Below, in pieces: positions 37,000-47,366 of a DNA stretch of 56,022 nucleotides (positions are counted from its first letter, which is position 1; the number at the start of each line of letters is the position of its first letter). A program made the position numbers and the translations under genes. Source of the DNA: Chlorokybus atmophyticus (taxonomy: Eukaryota; Streptophyta; Chlorokybophyceae; Chlorokybales; Chlorokybaceae); assembly GCA_009103225.1 (NCBI GenBank), contig RHPI01001616.1, positions 150,550-206,571 of the forward strand. The letters are read 5' to 3'. The notes under the pieces are model-generated. The model saw only the letters and a program-made list of their open reading frames with translations. It did no database searches and had not been told where the DNA came from.

Positions 37000-37246
37000 G
37001 TCTGCTGGTTGTTGTGGCCGATGGCACCTTGCTCAAGACTGATGCGTCAAGCGGTGTCGCAGGCAATGGCGCGTGCATGCTTGCATGTCTAACAGGGTTG
37101 GGCTAGTAGTGAGGCTAGGTAGGTAGTGACTAGGTTAAACACCCGATGGTGAGTGTAAGTGGTTGAGTGTTGTGGTGTATTGCTTGCGTTCCATGTTTCA
37201 CACTCTCATGCATGCCACCATCCCTTCATCCTATATGTTGTACACT
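37000..37246. mobile_element. partial copy 2 of the foldback element
   Basis: The stretch is a direct repeat of 36273-36523: the phrases AGTCTGCTGG, CTTGCTCAAGACTGATG, TCAAGCGGTGTCGCAGG, GGTTGGGCTAGTAGTG and CACTCTCATGCATGCCAC occur in the same order. The left arm is missing or replaced, so this looks like a truncated copy. Confidence 0.75.
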
Positions 37247-37414
37247 AGCAGGACCCAACGGACTCCCCCTCCCGCTTCACTTACAACCCCGCCGCCACCT
37301 CCCCCAGCCTACTGCCGTCTCGTTAATTGCCGTATTAATACTATGTGAAAATGTGGTCGTAATGGTGTACCAACTGCATCATTGTTGCACCGTACGGCAT
37401 ACGAGTATGCATTG

Positions 37415-37588
37415 CAAGTCCATGTATACGGGTATATACGGGTATGCATCATAAGCTGTCCTTGCATACGGCAATAATACGTGCACATAATGTTGGTAAA
37501 CCAAGTCCATGAATACGAGTATATACGGGTATGCATCATAAGCTGTCCTTGCATACGGCAATAATACGTGCACATAATGTTGTTAAAC
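37415..37588. repeat. 87-bp tandem duplication (two copies)
   Basis: Copies at 37415-37501 and 37502-37588 are nearly identical, both beginning CAAGTCCATG and containing CATAAGCTGTCCTTGCATAC. The few differences are point changes, so the duplication is fairly recent. Confidence 0.9.
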
Positions 37589-37629
37589 CAGCGGTAATCC
37601 ACCTTTGTTGCATTGCCCCATCACCAGAC

Positions 37630-37741
37630 AAATGCCCCTGCCCCAAGTTTAAAGCCATTGCGCACCGCGCGCCACCAGCAACCATTCACAACTTGGTGAC
37701 GCGCGGTGCATAACAGCATGAAACACGGGGCAAGGGCATTT
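37630..37741. repeat. hairpin-forming inverted repeat with 48-bp arms
   Basis: Arms 37630-37677 (AAATGCCCCTGCCCC start) and 37694-37741 (ending GGGGCAAGGGCATTT) are imperfect reverse complements around a 16-bp loop, both holding the GC-rich core GCACCGCGCG. Outer matching phrases TTGCACCGTACGG (about 37386) and CCGTACGGTGCAA (about 37843) suggest a larger element of about 480 bp enclosing this hairpin and the 87-bp tandem. Confidence 0.75.
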
Positions 37742-39454
37742 TGGTGGCGGAACAGCAAAAGGCCTTGAAATACGTGCATGCAATAAGTATGCATTACGAT
37801 TTATGTAATACGCGCATATACGCGTATGCAATGGATTTTGGAGCCGTACGGTGCAACTATGGACTGCATGTGTCCAGTGAATGCGGTGTGCCTTGCATGC
37901 ACAAAACCCGCCTTGCACCTTTTGCACACACTTTTTAATTGAAGCTCAACCTCAGTACATCGTCTGAGAGATCAGTCAGTATTGATGTAAGTGTATGCTA
38001 ACTTTTGCCCTACCGCTTGCAAAATTAGCGCCAGCAGCAGCTTTAAGCTGCATATATGGTAACAAGTCTCATTTACCCTCAAGCTGTGCACCAAATTTGG
38101 CAAGACCTCAATGGGAGTGAAAAACGCAAGGCATTGTAGGTGCACGTGGTCCACGTGGTGATGCCTATTTCGTATTGTCCACCGCACCATGCAGCTGCAT
38201 TGCATATAGTGTACTAGAGTGGGTGTTGGCATGGTTAGATAAAACGCGATATCCTCAGTTAAACTTAACCTTGGTTGTCCAATTGCTCCATTTACTTGTA
38301 CTTTAGGTTTATCTTGCATGTACTGCCATACCGCAGATGTAGGAAGGTTCGAGAATGTTGTACACGCCGCACACACTTTTTCCAAACAATAAGCACGCAC
38401 TGCATGGCATTAGCGGGGTACTTGCTACCTACGTAGGTAGCAGGGGAGTTTGCATTCACACATGGCCTTTCCGTTGGATGTTGCTTAATGCAAGTGCGTT
38501 AAATCCATTATTCCATTGTGGGCAGGGAAACATGCACATCAATCACTTGCCAACTTCACATTAACAGTGTTAAAGTTATGCCAAGCCATGGCATTGCCGC
38601 GCAATTAATATGGCGATGTACAAAAGAATATCGAGGCCATGAATTGCTGCATGCAGCACTGTGTTGTCGCGCAGTGTGACTGCTTTATGCTGTTAGGCGA
38701 TGTTCAATCCTCATACACAAGTGTGTGGGGTAATTACAAGCATGAATAGCCATCTATGCAACCAAAAGAGCCATGGTGACAGCAGCTCCGCACTTGCTAT
38801 AAATACGCTTGCAAGGGAGATTGTATTGCCTCCTGCTGGTTGCGATGGATGAAGCCCACGAACTTTGTGTTCAATCTAAATATGGTAATGCAGCAACGCG
38901 TTATACCGGCGATCATAATTGGTTATACAAAACGTCACTTACAAAATCAGTATGACAGCATATACCGTGTTGAATTGGATGTTATGCATATTATATCATG
39001 TTGTGCTTTGTGCAGTATTTAACATGTCATAATAACATATATTGTTTGCTTTAAGACTCATAATACCAATGAATGGTCTTTGGGTATTCACTACGCACGA
39101 TATATGTTGCAACCACCTATGAGTGTATCCTATTGCGAAAGTGTGCTAACGTGAAGTGCTAGTGGTAAGACTGCGTTGCATGATGCAACTTGCAGGCAAG
39201 CTATGTTGCACGCTGTTATGGAGCCTCCGCAAGCGCGACTCTCAACTGAACACGCTCTTTGCATGCATATTCGCGCCAAGGCCTGCGCTGCGCGAGTCGC
39301 ACGCACGCACCAAGGCCGTTGAACTGCACCGTCACAGGTCACTGACAACTTGTCACTGACAAGAACGCCTTTTTTGAGGCTTTATCCACCAGCACTAATT
39401 AGGGAGACGGTCACAATCGTAATGCTGGCAGACACGAGTGCCTGTGGTGACTCA

Positions 39455-39880
39455 TGGTTAGCACCCCAAGCATCATCGGACATGTGACCGATTTCCTTGA
39501 AGAAGTCGTCAGGGCTTTAACTGGCGACGACTGACATGCGACGTCAGTCACTACCATAACTGACACTTGACGGGAAATGTTATAGCTGTCAGGCCGCTGC
39601 CGGCCCTAACAGTTAACTTTTGCACCGCGTGCGACGTTCCCTAACCAGGAACCACGGACGGTGTTGTTATCTTTAACCGCCATGCTGGTAAGTAACGGCA
39701 ACTGCCCGGCCTGCTTGCGCGTAACGGCGGTTGCAGGCAACTTGCAGCTTTCGTCACCCAGGGACAACGGTACCCGACATGCCGAGCATCGCATGACAAT
39801 ATGAAGGTACCGGCAGCTTTACGTAGAACGCTCATGAGCGCGACGATGCCAAGGGACACATGATGGGCAATGTTTGCATT
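39455..39880. repeat. dispersed repeat, copy A
   Basis: It shares ordered phrases with 42735-43130: ATCATCGGACA-TGTGACCGAT, CTAACTGGCGACG or TTAACTGGCGACG, CTAACTGACA or ATAACTGACA, GCTGTCAGG, and a TTAACGGCG/GTAACGGCGG block. The copies are diverged and no protein is evident. Confidence 0.6.
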
Positions 39881-41007
39881 AGCTCCGCTATTAGCATTGA
39901 ATGCAAAATGCTTACCCGGTACTTTGTATTGGCTTAGAGCAATTAACGTGAAACAGAGAGCCTCGGATTTCAACATGTAGAAAATTGCATCGATTGATAT
40001 AGGCTTTTATAATAGACGTGGTTATCTCGGCTGAGCTTTCATTGGGTGTGCTTGTTAATATTATATGTTTATTATATTATATTATACATGTATAATATAC
40101 ATAATGTATCCTTTAAAGCGACTATAAGTACCAAAATCACAACAGGTCACGTAGGGGTGTTGCAGGGGTGTTGCAGCTTAGATAGTAAGTCAGTATTCAT
40201 CTTACTTGGCCAATGCACGTGTTATGCCTTAATTGCTCACAAACAATTGCCTGCAAAGCTGCAAGAAGAGCTATCCGCCCCTTTCTTGTCAATTGAGTTT
40301 TAAATGGCTTTTCAGCATAAAATACGTTCTATCAATGCCGTGCAACAATTGCGCATGCATAAATTTGAGGTCCCGAGATGCGGATATACCAGATGTACTT
40401 GACTAGACATACGTAAATAGCATTATCACCATTGGGTGACATGTATGTTTCGTGATACAGAGCCCGTCACAACACACATACATCAGCATGAACATGAATT
40501 TGCAATACAGTACTCAGTGTATCCACGCTGTTCGATAATTGTAGTATATTGATTGCTATTGCTGTAAATTTTGATTGACGTGCTATATATAATAAATGTA
40601 GTCTCTGGAGAAATCACACCCTTAAGATAACGATATTGTTGATAATGTCAACATACGTGCCATATGGTAGTATCATACGATGAGCATTCTTTTGTATAAC
40701 ACGTATTTGTGCAATTTGCATTGCCTATGTAAAAGCGCACATATGCGTAGATGCTTGTGCATGCATGTGCGCATGCAAAATTAATAATATAACTATTTCA
40801 AGTTACATATGTTAGATACGTACGCCTCGCATAATGCATTCGCGTTTAAAAGTTTTATGTGATGCATGATCGTGCATTTAGCACTAAATAGGGCTAACCA
40901 TTACCCTATCCTTAGCTGTTTCGCACGCAATGTTCCACTTTGACATGTGCAACTTGATATGTGTTGTAGCCTGTAGCTTCCATCACGTATCGTATGCGAT
41001 GTTGTAA

Positions 41008-41033
41008 TTTGTACCGGTATATACCGGTACAAA
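41008..41033. repeat. 26-bp perfect palindrome
   Basis: The palindrome is built on TTTGTACCGGTA and its complement around TATA. Confidence 0.85.
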
Positions 41034-41050
41034 ATATAACTTGGTCACCT

Positions 41051-41088
41051 GCTTGCAACTTGTGACATATATGTCACAACTTGCAAGC
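41051..41088. repeat. 38-bp near-perfect palindrome
   Basis: Arms GCTTGCAACTTGTGACATA and TATGTCACAACTTGCAAGC pair with one mismatch. It is 17 bp from the preceding palindrome. Confidence 0.85.
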
Positions 41089-41381
41089 GGATAACCTATT
41101 TATGAAGCGTGTGATCCGCGATGCGGAGGGCTCATACTTGCTTAGGTGCCCGATCGGGCGCAACCACACGGCCACTCTTGACGCGCTCCGGACAAGATGT
41201 ACGGCGTGCTGAAGGAGGCGTATACGGTCAACAGGGAGTAGACGGGTTTACGCCTTTTTAGGTGGGAGAGTCACGTGGCTGGCGCTTGGATGTTGTAGCG
41301 TCGGAGGCGGGGCGTAATACACAACTGTATTTGGACGTGGCGGTCATAGCGCAGACGGTCCATTCGGAAAGGGGGGGGGGG

Positions 41382-41521
41382 NNNNNNNNNNNNNNNNNNN
41401 NNNNNNNNNNNNNNNNNNNNNNNNNNNNNNNNNNNNNNNNNNNNNNNNNNNNNNNNNNNNNNNNNNNNNNNNNNNNNNNNNNNNNNNNNNNNNNNNNNNN
41501 NNNNNNNNNNNNNNNNNNNNN
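41382..41521. other. assembly gap (140 N) flanked by poly-G
   Basis: The gap is preceded by a run of eleven or more G and followed by a G-rich run. Reading frames across it are meaningless. Confidence 0.99.
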
Positions 41522-41935
41522 GGGAGGGGGGGGCGAAAAATGGAGTCGGTAAAACGGAAGTAATACGACGTCCATCCCTTCGTCGACACTTTAGTCCCAT
41601 TGGCGGTGGAAATCTACATTACACTCGGTCAAGCGCTCGCCGACATTATCGACACGTGCACACGGAGGACACCGGCGGCGGGTAACATTCTGCTGCGCCA
41701 ACTGTGTGGTTGTCTAACCATGTATTAACAGAGGGTGACGTGCGCGCTGGAACGGAACTAAAGCATCATCGTGTCCTCGTGTGCGGCGCAGCGGCGGTGG
41801 CGGCGGTCCAGTCAGTAGTGCCGACGACGCAGGCGGATGCTTCGCTAACAGCCACGGGCGCTTAGTTGCCTGTACACTTGTGTGGATATGCATGGTCGGC
41901 ATTATACGTTGCCGAACATTTTTCCCCTCATATCA

Positions 41936-42534
41936 TAGGGTAGAGGTGCCCCATTTGGCTGCTCGCCCTTCTTTGGCCAATGACGGTGTAATGAAGGTTG
42001 CATGCACGGGTAAGCACGTGGGGCGATGGTTTTTGGGTGTAGTATACTACTCACCGAGGTTTACTTATTGCAAAAACAAGTATTAACATTGAGCGAACAT
42101 AGCAGCCATAATAATTTCTGAGAAACAGTGTTTGAAACAGCACAGATTAGGGTTTGGCAGCTAACCCTAAATTATAACACGCCCGTGACTTTGCCGACCA
42201 TAAATTCAATTTTTATTTGTTGAACAGTTTATGACAAGAACTAGCCACTATTAAAGTTTTGGGCAATGTAGTGCGGCCAATTAAACGTTGGAAGGTTCAA
42301 AGTCAAAGTGGCCAGTTTAGGGTAAACGTTTACTAACCTAACCTCTCTACCACCCCTACTTTGACACAATGTAACTTTCTCCATACTCATCCGTTTATAA
42401 AAATAATGATAACGCCGCATAGCTTAACTTCAGGGCTACCAAAAACAGGTACACTTCACCGCCATACACTGTACACAGCGCCCACGGCAACCCTAAAACC
42501 ACAAAAATGCGCCAAATAGGGCACCTCTACCCTA
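41936..42534. mobile_element. MITE-like element with 24-bp terminal inverted repeats
   Basis: The left end TAGGGTAGAGGTGCCC followed by CATTTGGC and the right end (reverse complement TAGGGTAGAGGTGCCC then TATTTGGC) match at 23 of 24 positions. The element is about 600 bp with no coding capacity. The outermost TA on both sides could be a TA target duplication, as in Tc1/mariner-type MITEs, but the family is not established. Confidence 0.8.
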
Positions 42535-42734
42535 GCATGTAGTAGTCCGCACTGCATGCGGTTGCTGCCGAAGGCAATTAGGCCGTCAGCGCCATTGACA
42601 CCATGACGCAGCCTTCTCCACTGACTCCGATGCGCCATATTGGCATCAGAGTGACATGATCAAGACGGTCAACTTCAGCATGCATGCCTTCACCATGTGA
42701 GCCGCTCATGCATGGGGGGTAGGCAGAGTTGTTT

Positions 42735-43130
42735 ATCATCGGACAATGTGACCGATCGCTTAATTGGAGGCGATGTCCGAGGCTCTAACTGGCGACGCTG
42801 ACATCCCCGTCGTCAGTCAATCCCTAACTGACATCAGATTGACGGGGCTGTCAGGTGTCAGGCCTCAATATCGTACTGTAACGTCCCCGCAAGCCGGACG
42901 GGTTATTGTTGACTAAAATGTTAGCACATAGTACTTGCCGTTACACGCTGCGTGCCTGCGCTTAACGGCGATTTCAGGCTGCAACTTTAGTCAAAGCACG
43001 ACAAGGACAATAGTACCCAAGTGTACCTTTGTGTTGCACGATGACATGAAAGGGACTGGCACCTTTTCCGCAAAGATCATGGGAACAAGACACCACCTCT
43101 CTGAGATTCACCCCACCGATCTGGAAGGGG
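42735..43130. repeat. dispersed repeat, copy B
   Basis: This is the direct-orientation partner of the repeat at 39455-39880 (shared GTGACCGAT, AACTGGCGACG, CTAACTGACATCAG, CTGTCAGG and CTTAACGGCG phrases in order). It lies just right of the MITE-like element. Confidence 0.6.
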
Positions 43131-43928
43131 ATCCTATGACGGGGCGTAAACCCCCAAATTGACGCTTGATGCAACACGAACTCTGTTACATGATGGAAGG
43201 TCACTGAGTCACTGAGCACTGCTTTACATTAGCTCTGTGTAACAACGGGGCACGGGCGTGAGTATAATTGTGACTGAACTGACGCAGTGGCCTCCCGCTC
43301 CAACCGACGCAACGCTGCAAAAAAGAAAACGGGTCAATTGTCTGAGGTTTCGCCAGCCCAAATCCATTAAAATCCTCGAAAATAGCGCCCATGCAAATCC
43401 GGGCAGCAATGATACCGGTACGTCCCCGCCACAAAGTTTCTGCCCCTTTGCTTGCTGTCTCCGTTCCGTTTCTGGTTTCCCGCTGCAGGTGGAGCCTGCA
43501 TATAGTCATGGAGCATGGCACTGCTTGTCCGGGGCACATCTACCTAACATGGATACCGCCTCTGCACATGCTTCCATTTTTCGCCTTGTCGTAATAACAA
43601 CCGAAACGATGGTGACACCGGGGACGAAGCACCACACCCGTCTATTCGTGTACTGCATATAACAATAGACGGTACTGCATGAGAGCCCCTACTGCCTTGC
43701 TGACCGCTACGCTCCCTGCGTGCCTGCTCAGCTGGTTTGTTGGAGTTGACGGCGGCGGCGGCGGTGTCCGCGGCGGCAGTGGCGGCGGTTGGTTGGGCTG
43801 TGGACAATTTCGACCTTGCCATTGTTCGTGGAAAAGTGGTTGGCACGCTCAAAAGCTTGAGAGGCGGCGTGTGTGTGCGTGGGGAGCTGCTGTCGCTGTT
43901 GTTGCTGCTGCTGGTGGTCAGGCGGTTT

Positions 43929-43958
43929 GCCTCTCCCTTGCTTGGGCAAGGGAGAGGC
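43929..43958 (+). promoter_or_regulatory. stable stem-loop upstream of the kinase gene
   Basis: Arms GCCTCTCCCTTGC and GCAAGGGAGAGGC form a perfect 13-bp stem with a four-base loop, about 80 bp before the chosen kinase start, so it may lie in the 5' untranslated region. Function is inference. Confidence 0.55.
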
Positions 43959-44037
43959 AGTGGATTGAGTGAGCGAGAGGCTGAAGCTTGTTGTTTATGT
44001 CTGCCGAGGGGTATGGTGCTAGTATACAGCAACTAGC

Positions 44038-46160
44038 ATGCAGGCCAGAGTGAGCTGGCCGCTGGCAGACCATCAACAGGTGCGGATAAGGTGCAAGGGG
44101 CTAGCTGCTGAGCCTGTGGTAGCCAAGGTGAAGGAAAATCACATCGTCGTTGACGAGGCGGTTGAAGCCGATGAAGATGATGTCCGGCAACGCATCCACA
44201 TCTGCCAGAATGGCAATCTGTTCAGACAGCGATACGCCATGGGCAAGAGCCTCGGCAGTGGCGGTATGCAACATGCTAAGTCTCTACGTCTCTCACACAA
44301 CTGTGCAATACATGGTTGACTTGTATCCTACACGTAACAAGTACGCAATGCAGTGAAATGTCAGTCATTCACGTTGTCCACCACAGTCACAGTGAGGGCT
44401 GTAGTAACTTTGGATTAAGGTACCTTTCTGCTGAATGTCTTACACGCGTGGCTTTTTAGGGTTCTCGAAGGTCAAGGAGGGCACAAACTTGCAAACCGGT
44501 GAGAAGGTAGCAATCAAGATTGTCGACAAAGCGCGCTATGCTCCTGGTGATCAGAGTCTACAACGAGAGATTGAGGTGCTCCTGCAGGTATGTGTTGGGC
44601 TGTGAAGCCTGCTCTTTATGGCTCATGCATGCGGGTTGTATGCATTGAGAATGAAGCCTTGTCCTGCAACGTTCAATACCATGTACATAGCCCGCTGAGA
44701 ATCGCATCGCAGGTCAAGCACCCAAACTGCATACAACTCAAGGAGATTTTTGCAACACCGCGCAAAGTCTACCTCATCACCGAACTGTAAGTAGCAGCTT
44801 ACATACCACGGTTGTGTACGTGACCCGCACTTTGCTTGTTTGTGTTGATGCCACTGACACGTGTACGTTTGGCCAGTGCAAGGGGCGGAGAGCTTCTAGA
44901 GCGCTTGACAGACCCAAGCAGGCTGCCTGAGGGGAAGTACACCGAAGCACAGTCCAGCGCAATCGTTCGACAGATTCTGGAAGGCGTAGCCTATCTTCAT
45001 GACATGGGCATTGTTCACCGTGACCTCAAAGTAAGCGACGAAGTGCACAAAGCCTTTCACTTGCTTCAGCCTCCTGCTTCCAGAGCAACGCTGTGTGAGC
45101 AGTTGCCGCATGTTGTGCGTGGTGCTTGCTTCGCTCATACTGGCACTCGTTGCAGTTGGAGAACTTGCTTCTCAAAGATGAGTCCATGGTCTCTCCAATC
45201 AAGATTGCCGACTTCGGGCTGTCAAAGTTCTTTGTTGGAGATGAGATCTTGCAGACCATGTGTGGCAGTCTGGAATATGTTGCCCCCGAGGTGCTGGAAA
45301 CAGGCGTTACGCGCATCTCATATACCCCTGCTATAGATATGTGGTACGTTTGCACCTATGGTTGAGTGCAACGAATCTAGCCATCATTTCTGCCATCTCA
45401 ACTGGACTTGTGCTGACTGTGCGCTCTACTGATGCAGGAGCGTCGGTGTTATATTGTACATATTGCTTTCCGGTTTCACACCTTTCTATGATGATAATGA
45501 CCCCGCCTTGATTCGCAAAATCAAAAGAGGAGAGTACTCATTGGATGATCCCGTTTGGAAGAAAGTGTCCGATGCTGGTACGTGGCATTACACCCTATGA
45601 GTGCAACAGTGCGACCAGCATCATGACACACAATGCTGTTGCAGCCAAGGATGTGGTGGCGGCCTTGTTGACGGTTAACCCAAACCAGCGGCTGACAGCC
45701 AGGGAGGTGCTCGCCCTCGCATGGGTGCAGGTACTTGCTAATCATATTGCATGAGATACTGGCAGGGTCAAGCCCAAAGGCTTAAGGCTTAAGGCTTAAG
45801 GCTGTCATCACTGTGCCGGGCATCATGCATGGCTCACCACACTGACATACCTTCTCAACAAATTGAACAGCATGTTTGCATGCGGTGCACACGTGTGTAC
45901 CTTACCAGTGGACTGAACTTGTTGTTTACAGGGTGATGTGAAGCCGCCATTGAGCCCAACCTTGCCTGTTCCTGAGAACGTGCAGCAACGGATCTGCCGC
46001 AAGGGCAGCGTGCGTGAGGCACCGACAATGCATCATTCGGTGCGTGCAGCTCTACATATGACCCACGCCTGTGGCTGACTCATGTCCTCTTGAACACGGC
46101 CTACAACAGCACCCTCATGTTTGCCGTATCTCGCAGGAAAGTGGCCAGTCTGACTACTGA
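44038..46160 (+). CDS. CAMK-type serine/threonine protein kinase
   Basis: Nine exons (44038-44263, 44460-44587, 44713-44786, 44877-45030, 45156-45343, 45438-45577, 45645-45730, 45932-46039, 46137-46160) keep phase to give 375 residues. All kinase landmarks are present: Gly loop GSGGFSKV, VAIK lysine at 95, GIVHRDLK with catalytic Asp 192, DFGLS with Asp 213, [32 protein letters not shown], and the final-lobe Arg motif [12 protein letters not shown]. The pattern ([21 protein letters not shown]) is that of Ca2+/calmodulin-dependent-like kinases. There are no EF-hands, so it is not a CDPK; no clear calmodulin-binding helix is seen. The acidic N terminus ([14 protein letters not shown]) precedes the domain, and the tail is short (SPTLP, ends ESGQSDY). 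The start is the first ATG of the exon; an upstream exon in 43700-44030 cannot be excluded. Confidence 0.93.
45778..45803. repeat. CTTAAGG heptamer tandem
   Basis: About three and a half copies of GGCTTAA lie in the penultimate long intron of the kinase gene. Confidence 0.85.
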
Positions 46161-47366
46161 CAATGTGGATAATGTGGAGGCGGCAGAATCATGGTTGTGA
46201 GCAGTTGGTTGACGTGGGTGTAAGCATGGAAACTGCGGGACTCAGTTGTAGGTAGTCAAATTTTCTCATCATTCTTCAGATGATAGGCTGTACATATGGG
46301 CGGTTGAGCAGGCTTTGCGGCGGGTTGGTGGACAGAACAGAAGGATAGACGATAGCGATGTGCAGGATGACATATAACCAATAATGCATCAGGGACTGCC
46401 CGATGCCTCGTCAGGCACTCCCTGATTAATACAAACCATTTGCTTAGCTGGTGTGTGCAGCGTGTGGTCACTTGAAAAGCAGCAAGGCCGGTTCAACGTC
46501 AATATGATGCATAGATACTCCATGGTCCCGGGCGTCTCTGTCAGGTGCTGGACTGTTGCTGCTTCCACCTTGGCAGATGCTCCATTTGATCCTCTGCTGA
46601 GAGGAAACAGCAAAGTTGTTGCCACGTTACACCTGTAGCCACTTGACCTCGGCTTAAATTGAGCACTCAACGAAGATCAAGTAGGTGGCATGTCAGTTAT
46701 GGCGACACATCGCACCACCGACTGCAATGCAGCAGTTGCCGAGCAGCTGGCTATGCTGCTCAGAGCTGGGTCACGTTGTATACTGTTGTGGTGCGGTGTT
46801 GGTTAGGTATGAACACGAACTGTTTGCCATGCACTGATTTTGAAATTCTAATGTTTGACAAAGGCATGCAGGAAGCCAACATGGTCCGCGCACAATGCTG
46901 AATGCCCAATTGACGCAGCTGATGTTTGAACAGCATCTGCGCACACATCTGGCCTCCACCAGCCGCTGAAATCTGGCAGCACACCAAAACCAGCGAAGGA
47001 TAAACTTGGTTGAAGCTGTTGTTAAATCAGGCTGACGAAGCTTATAAGATAGCCCCTGATTCGCTTGTCACAGCAGTGTGTACCAGCACGGGCATCTCAG
47101 CGTAACAAAGATGCGCAGCCACATGCAATATTGCACAACGTGAACAAAAGGTGTCCAGCTACAATACTCATAGCTCTATGTACAGTTCAGTAGGGTCCTG
47201 CGTGCAACAATACTTCGCAGCGAAGAAATGGTCTCAAGGATGTGCGCACACCATAGCAAGTGCCGTACAGAGTGGCCCCATACCGTCAGCAAGTGCTCCG
47301 CCCACACGATGTGCGCATGTGCACGTGCGACACGAGAAACAGAAATTACAGGTGCCATGAACTCAC
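46161..47366. other. convergent spacer between kinase and RING gene
   Basis: No supported gene. A plus-strand frame at 46453-46638 (61 codons, with FNVNMMHRYSMVPGVSVRCW) looks protein-like but has no recognisable family and no clear splice partners. The rest should include both 3' untranslated regions. Confidence 0.35.

Larger units (their letters stand above)
35275..44037. other. 8.8-kb gene-poor, repeat-rich block
   Basis: No multi-exon gene with recognisable domains is visible. The block holds foldback repeats, a tandem duplication, hairpins, palindromes, a MITE-like element and an assembly gap (listed separately), and part (38.0-42.5 kb) is more AT-rich than the genic regions. A minus-strand open frame at 37972-38400 (142 codons) has no recognisable motif and may be a decayed transposon remnant. 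Confidence 0.55.

Noticed and set aside
37384-37588. CRISPR-like repeat array
   Set aside because: Only two 87-bp copies directly abutting, no spacers, eukaryotic context; it is a simple tandem duplication.
41258-41600. Open frames running through the second N gap
   Set aside because: Same reason; flanking parts are homopolymer-derived Gly or Pro runs.
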